A stretch of 5,452 nt of DNA from an uncultured Clostridia bacterium (GTDB lineage Bacteria; Bacillota; Clostridia; TANB77; CAG-508), in NCBI GenBank assembly GCA_949448405.1, contig CASTFX010000090.1, forward strand, positions 1-5,452, read 5' to 3'. This document shows, one piece after another, positions 1 to 5,439 of this stretch. The position numbers and the translations under genes were made by a program. A model generated the notes under the pieces. It did no database searches and was not told where the DNA came from. It saw only the letters and a program-made list of their open reading frames with translations. How positions within the stretch are numbered: position 1 is the first letter of the stretch; the number at the start of each line of letters is the position of its first letter.

Positions 1-24
1 ACCAAACAAAACCAAAACTACTCT

Positions 25-103
25 AGTTTCCACTCATAAAAAGAGAAAGATATATTTGGACGAGCAGTGCTCGCCCCTGCATAAGTTCCCACTCATAAAA
101 AGA
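25..103. repeat. 20-bp direct repeat pair flanking a small palindrome
   Basis: Positions 25-44 and 84-103 match at 19 of 20 bases (AGTTYCCACTCATAAAAAGA) with start points 59 bp apart. Between them lies CGAGCA-G-TGCTCG (61-73), a perfect 6-bp inverted repeat in a GC-rich patch. On the minus strand each repeat contains ATGAGTGG. The longer reading frame from 96 down to 34 has only 20 codons and no Shine-Dalgarno sequence. The block is downstream of the leftward promoter at 134-162, so it would be in the 5' leader of that transcript. Its function is unknown; a dispersed repeat or leader element are both possible. Confidence 0.6.
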
Positions 104-109
104 TTTTCT

Positions 110-179
110 GCATTCAAACGAATGCATATTTAAATTATAGCATTCATTTGAATGCGTGTCAATGCATTTTTTTGAATGC
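110..179. promoter_or_regulatory. Three-copy operator array, GCATTC-N4-GAATGC
   Basis: Three 16-bp dyads are visible. The first, at 110-125 (GCATTC-AAAC-GAATGC), and the second, at 140-155 (GCATTC-ATTT-GAATGC), are perfect inverted repeats. The third, at 164-179 (GCATTT-TTTT-GAATGC), has one mismatch. Centres are 30 and 24 bp apart. The layout is typical of operators of small Cro/C1-type repressors, and the adjacent 71-aa HTH gene is the obvious ligand. That assignment is an inference from position. The sites overlap or flank both divergent promoters, so binding should repress the leftward unit and autoregulate the regulator. Confidence 0.8.
134..162 (-). promoter_or_regulatory. Near-consensus sigma-70 promoter, leftward
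   Basis: Read on the minus strand, TTGACA (157-162) is followed by 17 bp and TATAAT (134-139), a perfect consensus for both elements and spacing. Operator 2 (140-155) occupies almost the whole spacer. Operator 1 (110-125) covers the expected start-site region near 127, and operator 3 (164-179) abuts the -35. A promoter this strong and this heavily covered is presumably kept off by a repressor. The gene it drives lies beyond the left edge of the window. Confidence 0.85.
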
Positions 180-200
180 ATGATAGAATTTACTTAAATA
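172..200 (+). promoter_or_regulatory. Candidate promoter of the regulator gene, rightward
   Basis: Two overlapping readings are possible. One is an extended -10, TGATAGAAT (181-189), with no good -35. The other is TTGAAT (172-177), 17 bp, then TAAATA (195-200). In either case operator 3 overlaps the -35 zone, which fits autoregulation. Sequence alone does not decide between them. Confidence 0.5.
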
Positions 201-219
201 GTTTTATGAGAGGTAACTT

Positions 220-435
220 ATGTATTTAAAGAGATTAAAGGATCTAAGAGAAGATATTGATGAAAAACAAGCCAAAATCGCCACTATTCTTGGTATAACT
301 AGACAACAATACAGCCTATATGAAACAGGAAAAAGAGACATACCAGCCGAATATATAAAAAGACTTGCTATTTTTTATAATACTTCTACTGACTATATCT
401 TAGAACTTACAGACAAAACCAAACCCTATGATTAA
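220..435 (+). CDS. Cro/C1-family (XRE) helix-turn-helix regulator, 71 aa
   Basis: This is a small DNA-binding repressor, essentially a lone HTH_3 domain. The N-terminal helices (about residues 1-20) are followed by the HTH core: QAKIATILGITRQQYSLYE (about 18-36) carries the usual A-x3-LGI-x-RQQ-YS-YE pattern of this superfamily. It then has the GKRDIPAEYIKRLAIFYN helix segment and the typical STDYILELTD tail. Such proteins act as dimers on palindromic sites, and there is no sensor or protease domain. The ATG is preceded by GAGAGGT (208-214) at good spacing. The gene sits to the right of the three dyads and diverges from a strong leftward promoter, the arrangement of a phage-like or accessory-element switch. 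I infer that it represses both promoters. It could also be the antitoxin of a module lying to the left, which this window cannot test. Confidence 0.92.
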   Translation: MYLKRLKDLREDIDEKQAKIATILGITRQQYSLYETGKRDIPAEYIKRLAIFYNTSTDYILELTDKTKPYD

Positions 436-478
436 TTATCATCTAATAAAATGAATTCACCCAATTTTAAAACATACA

Positions 479-507
479 TTGCTAAATCATGCTATTTTAT
501 GTATAAT
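479..507 (+). promoter_or_regulatory. Candidate sigma-70 promoter upstream of the Asn-rich block
   Basis: TTGCTA (479-484), a 17-bp spacer and a perfect TATAAT (502-507) predict a start near 514. No open reading frame with a ribosome binding site follows, so the product would be a non-coding RNA that runs through the Asn-codon-rich block and ends at the terminator at 833-862. AT-rich DNA yields chance promoters, so the match to the 17-bp spacing and the downstream terminator are the main support. Confidence 0.5.
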
Positions 508-535
508 TATTTTGTGGTATGGTTGTGTAGGGTAG

Positions 536-730
536 TATTCGCGCTGCGTCAATTATAATAGTAACAATGACCGCTTCAATTTCAACCTGTTCTATGTGGG
601 CAGCGGTAGCGTGAACGCCAACACTTTGTATAACTCTAACAACGGCACTGGCAGCAATAGCTATGCGGTGCGCCCCGAAGCTTCTACAAACTTAGGTTAT
701 ATAACTAATGGTTATATAAGAAAAATGTAG
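536..730 (+). other. DGR-like template/variable repeat or relic of its target gene
   Basis: The frame is open from 536 to the TAG at 728-730. From 551 to 661, 12 of 37 codons are AAT or AAC, the hallmark of DGR template repeats, where adenines are the mutable positions. The translated pattern (YSRC..., FYVGSGSV, then SYAVRPEAS at 659-685) resembles C-terminal RSP...VRP domains of surface proteins with lectin-like or DUF6273-type folds, from recall rather than search. The 3' end has the GC-rich run GCGGTGCGCCCCG (665-677), comparable to the IMH element that ends DGR repeats. GC-rich codons (GGC, AGC, GCG, CGC, CCC) are foreign to the AT-rich surroundings. A TAG at 533-535 and the lack of a start codon show it is not a working gene here. 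Alternatives are a decayed 3' end of a phage or surface gene, or a donor cassette for recombination. No reverse transcriptase or Avd gene is in the window. Confidence 0.45.
697..719 (+). repeat. Perfect 9-bp inverted repeat with 5-nt loop
   Basis: TTATATAAC (697-705), loop TAATG, GTTATATAA (711-719). There is no T-run after it, so it is not a terminator. It lies 19 bp after the GC-rich run at 665-677. In the Bordetella phage DGR a hairpin or cruciform just downstream of the IMH in the variable repeat is needed for efficient retrohoming, so the position is suggestive. An AT-rich stem like this can also arise by chance. Confidence 0.5.
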
Positions 731-832
731 AAACAAACCATTATCCTTTAGCAATAACTGCTATAAATTAAAAATAGATAAATATAACTATAAGTAATTT
801 TATGAAAATAGCTATATTTTAGGACTGTTTTT

Positions 833-862
833 AAGGTAGTACAAATATGTACTACCTTTTTT
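833..862 (+). terminator. Strong rho-independent terminator, rightward
   Basis: A perfect 11-bp stem, AAGGTAGTACA (833-843) with TGTACTACCTT (848-858), has a 4-nt loop and runs into six T's (857-862). On the opposite strand the stem is followed by TTAAAAAC rather than a T-run, so it works mainly rightward. It is about 400 bp past the regulator gene and closes the 514-862 unit. This implies real rightward transcription through the Asn-rich block, from the 479-507 promoter or read-through from the regulator. Confidence 0.9.
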
Positions 863-869
863 GTTATTT

Positions 870-901
870 AAAAAGACAAAGCTAAATTTATGCTCTGCCT
901 T
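870..901 (-). terminator. Rho-independent terminator of the leftward operon
   Basis: On the minus strand AAGGCAGAGC (892-901) pairs with GCTTTGTCTT (873-882) through ten pairs including two G-U wobbles, with a 9-nt loop, and leads into a T-run (870-874). It starts 18 bp beyond the stop of the GltD-like gene and faces the 833-862 terminator, so the two converging units are each insulated. Confidence 0.75.
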
Positions 902-919
902 ATATTTATATTCACTTAA

Positions 920-2176
920 TCAGTCTACAAGTTCTCTTTCTATTGCTTCAGCAACTTCTCTTCCTGACCTTGATGCCCATGCAACTGTCGATTTTACTCC
1001 AATTAAATCTCCACAAGCAAATACCTTTTTATGAGAAGTATTCTGATTTTCATCTACCTTTATGTATCCTCTATCTGTTTTATCTACATTAGTTTTATCC
1101 ACTGTTTTATCTTCTGGTTTTGAACCAAGAGCCATTACAACATAATCCATATCTAAGTTGTAGTTGCTACCTTCTATATTTACTGGTTTTTCCCTATCCC
1201 CTTCTACTTTTACAAGTTCTGTCCTTATGCATTCTACTGCTTCTACCTTATTTTCTCCAAGTATTCTCACTATGTTATTTTGGAATAGAAATTCTACTCC
1301 CTCAGCCATAGCAGCTTCTACCTCTGCGTCTTCTGCTGGCATTTGTTTTCTAGCTCTTCTATATATTACTGTAACCTTTTTAGCATTTCTTTTATTAATT
1401 ATTCTAGCTGCATCCATTGCAGTATTTCCACCACCTATTACTGCTACTGTCTTACCTTCAAAATCTGGATAGTTTTCATTTTCTAAAAGCTCATTACCAC
1501 CATATACACCATTTAGGTCTTCTCCTTCTATATTCATCTTTGATGATATATTTGCTCCAAAAGCTAAAAGTACAGCATCATACTTTTCTTCTAGTTCTTC
1601 TAAGCTAAGATTTATTCCTAGCTCTTGTCCTAGATTTACCTTAACACCTAAATCTAATATTTTCTTTATTGTTTCATCTACAACATCTCTTGGTAATCTA
1701 AAATCTGGTATTCCATGTACTAAGAGTCCTCCAAGTTTATTGTGCTTTTCATATATACTTACATTAAATCCTCGTCTTGCAAGGTAAGCTGCTGCTGTTA
1801 TTCCAGAAGGTCCTCCTCCAACTATTGCTATATTTTTATCTATATTCTCTTCTTTTTCTATTTTTTCAATATTCCATTTTTCTTTTATTGCCATATCCCC
1901 TATGAATGCTTCGAGTTTACCTATATTTACTGGTTCTCCTTTTATTCCTCTTATACAAGAACCTTGACATTGTTTATAATGTGGACAAATCCTTCCACAT
2001 ACTGGCTGAAGTACTGTTGTGTCAAGTAAGCATTCATATGCTTTTTTATATTCTTTTTCCTTTATATATCCTATAAATTCTGTTATATCATTTGTAAGTG
2101 GACATCCCTTTCTACAAGGCTTTGCTTTACAGCCCAAACACTCTACTGCTAATTTAATTGCATCTTCCTCGTTCAT
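920..2176 (-). CDS. GltD-like FAD/Fe-S NAD(P)H oxidoreductase, 418 aa
   Basis: A cytoplasmic flavoprotein of the glutamate synthase small-subunit family, which passes electrons between NAD(P)H, FAD and iron-sulfur clusters. The N-terminal Fer4_20-type domain has C13, C16, C21, C25 and C60, C64, C70, C74, enough for two [4Fe-4S] clusters. The FAD site is VGGGPSG (119-125), with the family LGGLLVHGIPDFRLP stretch near 148-162. The NAD(P)H site is IGGGNTAMD (247-255) followed by YRR; FACGD (386-390) is the C-terminal FAD motif. At 418 aa it is shorter than GltD proper (about 470-490), and no large glutamate synthase subunit is nearby. It may therefore be a stand-alone reductase or partner a distant protein (NfnB- or SudA-like roles are possible), so the acceptor is unknown. 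The start has AAAGGAAG (2188-2195) at slightly long spacing. It is the last gene of the leftward operon, 32 bp after the glycosylase. Confidence 0.9.
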   Translation of the reverse strand: MNEEDAIKLAVECLGCKAKPCRKGCPLTNDITEFIGYIKEKEYKKAYECLLDTTVLQPVCGRICPHYKQCQGSCIRGIKGEPVNIGKLEAFIGDMAIKEKWNIEKIEKEENIDKNIAIVGGGPSGITAAAYLARRGFNVSIYEKHNKLGGLLVHGIPDFRLPRDVVDETIKKILDLGVKVNLGQELGINLSLEELEEKYDAVLLAFGANISSKMNIEGEDLNGVYGGNELLENENYPDFEGKTVAVIGGGNTAMDAARIINKRNAKKVTVIYRRARKQMPAEDAEVEAAMAEGVEFLFQNNIVRILGENKVEAVECIRTELVKVEGDREKPVNIEGSNYNLDMDYVVMALGSKPEDKTVDKTNVDKTDRGYIKVDENQNTSHKKVFACGDLIGVKSTVAWASRSGREVAEAIERELVD

Positions 2177-2208
2177 TTGTTACTACACTTCCTTTATACT
2201 TTGTAAAA

Positions 2209-2764
2209 TTATATTTCCTTATATTTATTTATTACTAATTTTAAATCGTTCCAAAAATCTATTTTTTTAGTCTCATCTCTCAAAAGCGCTGCTGGATGCC
2301 ATGTAGGCATATATATTATTCCATTTTTTTCTATAAAATTTCCTCTTGCTTTAGTTATTCCATATTCTTCTCCTAATATATTTTTAAGAGCAACACTTCC
2401 TAATAGTACTATTATCTTTGGTTTTATAAGCAATACTTGACTTCTTAAATAATCTATACAAGCTTTTGCTTCATCTTGCTCAGGGTTTCTATTTTGAGGT
2501 GGCCTGCATTTTACTATATTTGCTATATATAACTCTTCTCTTTTTATACCAAGTCCGAATTAGTGCTTTATCCATAAGTTTTCCAGCCTTTCCAACAAAA
2601 GGCTCTCCTTGTTCATCTTCGTCTGCTCCTGGTCCTTCCCCGATTAACATTATGTCTGCATTTTTATTTCCTACACCAAATACAATATTTTTCCTTGTTT
2701 TACATAGCTTACACTTTTCACAATTTTCTACCCATTTTTCTAGTTCTTCCCAAGTTTCATACAT
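2209..2764 (-). pseudogene. Family-4 Fe-S uracil-DNA glycosylase, broken by one-base insertion
   Basis: This enzyme excises uracil from DNA to start base-excision repair. The 5' part (start 2764) has the Cys motif C15-x2-C18-x2-C21 and the catalytic motif GEGPGADEDEQGEPFVG (42-58). After codon 69 (ALI) an extra C, position 2557 on the + strand, shifts the frame and translation stops after 91 codons. Dropping it gives GLGIKREELYIANIVKCRPPQ, the second cysteine pair (C86, C102; 16 apart as in the family), and HPAALLR (156-162), ending at residue 184. The total of 556 bp is 185 codons plus one base. The frame is otherwise clean, so the lesion is recent or a sequence error. The site is not a slippery heptamer. 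As read, the product lacks half its cluster ligands and the HPAALLR motif. RBS AAGGGA lies upstream, 10 bp after the preceding stop. Confidence 0.9.
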
Positions 2765-2774
2765 ATATTTTCCC

Positions 2775-3681
2775 TTACTCTTCTATACAATTTTCTATTA
2801 ATCTTATTCCATTTCTATCTATTCTAGCTTTTGTTCCAATTGGTATTACAGTTTTAAAGTCTCCATGGCCAAAGTTATTTGTCTTTATTATTGGAAAATT
2901 AGGACTTTCTAGTGTATCCATTACTATCTTTTCTAATGCTATACCACTTTCGTGTTCATAGTTTCCTATCCATAATCCCTTTATCTTTTCGAATACTCCA
3001 TTTTGCTTACATTTATATAAATAATTACTAATCATTCCTGGTGGACTTTCAAATCCTAAATCCTCTATAAATAGTATCTTATCTTCAATATCTACTGTAT
3101 ATTTTCCTGTAATCAAATTTGAAAACAAGCTCAAATTACCACCGTACTAATATTCCTTCTGCTTCTCCTTCATTTAGGATTTTATATTCATCGTATTCTC
3201 CAAATGTTATATCCTTTTTTATAAATCTTTTTACAACTTCTTTATATCCATAGTCTGTTTCTTCACTTGAAAGTGATTTAAAATTTGGTCCGTGAAACGT
3301 AACTAATCCAGTTTTTGCATTTATTACATTTATGAGTGAAGTTGGATCACTATATCCACATATTATCTTTGGATTGTTTTTTATAATATCAAAATCTAAA
3401 TAATCAAATACAGAATTACAGTTATATCCACCCATCGCACAAAAAATTGCATTTACTCCTTTGTCTGCAAACATTTCATTTATATCTTCTGCCTTGTTCT
3501 TTGCTGTTTCTCCATATCCCAGTCTATCATTATATACATGTTTTGCAAATTTTACATTTAGTCCTAAGTCCTTCATTAACTTGACTGATTTTTCTATATC
3601 TTCTAAGCAGTCATCTGTAATTGGTTCAGACTGTGCAATAACTCCTATTGTATCTCCACTTTTTAAACATTTTGGTTTCAT
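2775..3681 (-). pseudogene. S66 LD-carboxypeptidase, broken by one-base insertion
   Basis: S66 peptidases cleave the L,D bond that releases the terminal D-Ala of muropeptide tetrapeptides (LdcA); relatives (MccF) inactivate microcin-like adenylates. The 5' part gives 181 codons with GYSDPTSL, where Ser111 is the expected nucleophile. An extra C, + strand 3144, turns V-GGNLSLFSN into V-R-W-stop, breaking the highly conserved GGN loop. Removing it restores 301 aa with Glu206 in ILFIEDLG and His272 in FGHGDF, completing the Ser-Glu-His triad. The span is 907 bp, exactly 302 codons plus one base. A TTG at the junction could restart translation of the 3' part, but that fragment lacks the nucleophile. 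There is no signal peptide, so the enzyme would act in the cytoplasm on recycled muropeptides. RBS AAAAGGAA (3688-3695) precedes the ATG. It is 38 bp downstream of the 509-aa gene. Confidence 0.9.
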
Positions 3682-3719
3682 AATAAATTCCTTTTCTTTG
3701 GAAAAAGCTAATCTTTCCC

Positions 3720-5249
3720 CTATTTTTTCAAAAGTTCTGCCACTCTTTCTTCTGGTAATCCTAAGTTCTTAAATTTTATTACTGCTTCCATTTGCATATT
3801 TTTTGTGAAATCTTCAAAGTACTTCCTTAGAAAATCAACTTTCTCCTCTTTGAACGCAAGTTTTTGTATTCTCTCTTTTAAGTCTTCACTATCAACTACT
3901 TCGTAGTTTTCACATAAAAACTCTACATTTTTGTTTTCCCATTCTTTGCCTAATATCTTATTCTTTAATTCTTCATTATCTAATTTTTTAAAATTTCTAT
4001 ATACGAAACTTTCATTACCATTTTTATACTCTTGTACTAAAATATCGTTTTTAATTCTTACATCAATCTTTTCTAAGTATTTTTCTACGAATTTCAAATC
4101 CCCTAACCTATATATTTCTTCTACTAAATCATTTCTAATTTCTGGGTTTGTATTCATAATGTCTATCCCAAGTTCTACCATTTTTCCTTCTTTGTATTCT
4201 TGTCTTAGGAATTCTTTTATTTTAAATTCTTTTTCATGTATTCTCATTCCATGGTTTTGAATTTCCAAATATCTTTTTTGTAATGCTGAAAGTTCTTTTT
4301 GATGCCTTTTTACAAATTCCATTTTGTCATCTCTAAAAGCTAGAGTAACTAAATTTTTTCTAGTCTCTTTATCTAATTCATTAAATACGTTTTCTACATA
4401 CTTCAAATCCCCTCTTTGGTATGCCTCTTTTGCGCGTATTTCCAAATTTATATAGTAATTTTCTTTTCCTATAGATTTAAAACCATACTCATACAAAAAT
4501 GCACCTGTATATGAAATATCTATGTTATGCTCTTTTATTACATCTCTATATTTCCAAATGTCCTTTTTCATACTGGTTAAGTCATAGTCTACAATCTGTT
4601 TTACTTTATTAAGTCCATTCATTCCCTTTACGATTTTTCTCTCAAGCATATCAATATACATATAATCTGTTGTAAGTTCAGCATCATATGGTACTTCAAA
4701 CTTTTTTAATCTTTCTATATATTCTTCTGGGAGGTTTTCATTTTCATATATTAGTTTTGCTTGTGTATTTTGGAATTTCCCAAAAACTCTGCACCCTCTA
4801 AAGTCGCATTTTTTAATATCTGCGCTTATTTCTTGTATGGTAACTCCGTCTTGTGAAATTACTATTGGCTGAATTGTTGCAAGATTAATTACACAACCTG
4901 TATCTTTTAAATTTATTTTTGTTGTTACAAATATCTTTTTACCATTATTTCTTTCTTTTGAATATCCTGCTCTAAAGGTATGCAAATAAATATCACTTAA
5001 ATCTTCCCCTTGTAAATTTATATCTGGAAGCTCTAAGTAAAATTCTTTTTTATCTTCATTTTCTATAATTTTCTTTTTTGAAAAAACTTCTAAAGCTTTG
5101 TCTCTATATTCGAGTGTATATTGTAATGCTTCTTTATCTTCAAGCTTTAAAAATCTCTCCCATTCAAGTAATTTGTCATTTTTTATTTTTGCAAGCTTTT
5201 CAAATTTTGATAGTTGTTTATATAGTGTTATCTTTGCTTGTTCGTCCAT
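3720..5249 (-). CDS. Unrecognised 509-aa protein: pentapeptide-like segments plus helical repeats
   Basis: I do not recognise the family. The start is set at the ATG 5247-5249 because AAAGGAG (5258-5264) lies 8 nt upstream; the longer frame from 5276 lacks such a site and overlaps the PgeF stop. Residues 1-65 are charged and helical. Residues about 74-96 (LPDINLQGEDLSD...) and 143-166 (ADIKKCDFRGC...) resemble degenerate pentapeptide repeats in a beta-rich region. From about residue 275 a 28-29-residue unit recurs, with an aromatic at its third position (Y277, F305, Y352, Y380, Y408, W437, F466), then G/K-D/N-hydrophobic-x-FV and a basic second helix. There are seven units, with a longer gap after the second. 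This suggests an alpha-solenoid scaffold like Sel1 or ankyrin-type repeats. No signal peptide, membrane segment or catalytic motif is evident; it is probably a cytosolic interaction protein. It lies 13 bp after PgeF and 38 bp before the carboxypeptidase. Confidence 0.88.
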   Translation of the reverse strand: MDEQAKITLYKQLSKFEKLAKIKNDKLLEWERFLKLEDKEALQYTLEYRDKALEVFSKKKIIENEDKKEFYLELPDINLQGEDLSDIYLHTFRAGYSKERNNGKKIFVTTKINLKDTGCVINLATIQPIVISQDGVTIQEISADIKKCDFRGCRVFGKFQNTQAKLIYENENLPEEYIERLKKFEVPYDAELTTDYMYIDMLERKIVKGMNGLNKVKQIVDYDLTSMKKDIWKYRDVIKEHNIDISYTGAFLYEYGFKSIGKENYYINLEIRAKEAYQRGDLKYVENVFNELDKETRKNLVTLAFRDDKMEFVKRHQKELSALQKRYLEIQNHGMRIHEKEFKIKEFLRQEYKEGKMVELGIDIMNTNPEIRNDLVEEIYRLGDLKFVEKYLEKIDVRIKNDILVQEYKNGNESFVYRNFKKLDNEELKNKILGKEWENKNVEFLCENYEVVDSEDLKERIQKLAFKEEKVDFLRKYFEDFTKNMQMEAVIKFKNLGLPEERVAELLKK

Positions 5250-5257
5250 ATCTTTAT

Positions 5258-5265
5258 CTCCTTTA
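5258..5265 (-). promoter_or_regulatory. RBS of the 509-aa gene overlapping the PgeF stop codon
   Basis: The PgeF stop TAA (5263-5265) runs directly into the Shine-Dalgarno, giving TAAAGGAG, with 8 nt to the ATG at 5249. This overlap decides the start of the 509-aa gene and indicates tight translational coupling to PgeF. Confidence 0.85.
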
Positions 5266-5439
5266 TATAATGGCAATTAAACTTGTATTTCTTCCCGAAT
5301 TTTGTTTTTCTGCTCTATATGAGTGAAGTTTTTCTACTTTACATTTTGTACAAATATCACTGTCAATGATATTTGTGTTTTGTATTCCTTCTTCCATTAA
5401 GATTATCCTATTTATTAGTCCTGTGTCAATATGATAATC
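5263..5439 (-). CDS. pgeF: PgeF/YfiH-type peptidoglycan-editing factor, C-terminal 58 aa only
   Basis: The frame ends at TAA 5263-5265 and encodes the C-terminus of the multicopper-oxidase-like YfiH/YlmD family: IDTGLINRIILMEEG, then IIDSDICTKCKVEKLHSYRAEKQNSGRNTSLIAII in register. The C-x2-C, the SYR and the GR-x-TSLI ending match the family's usual CTYC...SYRRD...GR-x-x-x-I tail. Bacterial PgeF hydrolyses UDP-MurNAc-L-Ser so that only L-Ala enters peptidoglycan. The full protein is about 250-270 aa, so roughly 200 residues are missing. An in-frame TAA at 5440-5442 lies inside the terminal inverted repeat, so I read the real gene as continuing past the window and the stop as part of the fold-back. 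A 44-aa frame from the ATG at 5397 is not a separate gene. It is the first visible gene of the operon. Confidence 0.72.
   Translation of the reverse strand, partial: DYHIDTGLINRIILMEEGIQNTNIIDSDICTKCKVEKLHSYRAEKQNSGRNTSLIAII

Larger units (their letters stand above)
514..862 (+). ncRNA. Possible non-coding transcript containing the DGR-like repeat
   Basis: This is an inferred unit, from the promoter at 479-507 to the terminator at 833-862, about 350 nt. It contains no credible protein gene: the only notable frame (536-730) lacks a start codon and a Shine-Dalgarno sequence and has a TAG just upstream at 533-535. It carries the Asn-codon block, the 697-719 hairpin and about 110 nt of featureless AT-rich sequence before the terminator. 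In DGRs the template RNA is transcribed together with flanking sequence needed by the reverse transcriptase, which would suit this layout. The boundaries are predictions only. Confidence 0.3.

Noticed and set aside
34..96. 20-codon minus-strand frame downstream of the leftward promoter
   Set aside because: It has no Shine-Dalgarno sequence and arises from the direct-repeat sequence; there is no recognisable peptide.
25..103. CRISPR array
   Set aside because: There are only two 20-bp copies, the 39-bp interval contains a palindrome, no third unit follows, and no cas genes are nearby.
731..832. Search for a gene or structured element between the Asn-rich block and the terminator
   Set aside because: AT-rich sequence without an open frame, ribosome binding site or convincing stem; reported only as part of the possible transcript.
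1120..2270. Plus-strand open frames opposite the GltD-like and glycosylase genes
   Set aside because: They are Leu/Ser/Tyr-rich low-complexity translations typical of the antisense of an AT-rich gene, with no ribosome binding sites or domains.
2540..2570. Programmed ribosomal frameshifting in the glycosylase
   Set aside because: There is no slippery heptamer, no upstream Shine-Dalgarno-like stimulator and no downstream stem; the same kind of insertion in the neighbouring gene favours mutation or sequence error.
2466..4260. Plus-strand open frames opposite the glycosylase, carboxypeptidase and 509-aa genes
   Set aside because: They are antisense shadows; the minus-strand frames carry the conserved motifs.
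5250..5276. Upstream ATG of the 509-aa gene (518-aa version)
   Set aside because: The extra nine codons overlap the PgeF stop and the strong AAAGGAG site, which is placed for the ATG at 5249; no ribosome binding site precedes the upstream ATG.
5402..5429. TTGACA-16 bp-GATAAT on the minus strand, a promoter-like pair ahead of the 509-aa gene
   Set aside because: It lies inside the PgeF coding frame, which is conserved through it, and partly inside the terminal inverted repeat; chance similarity in AT-rich coding sequence is more likely. Expression from it cannot be excluded.
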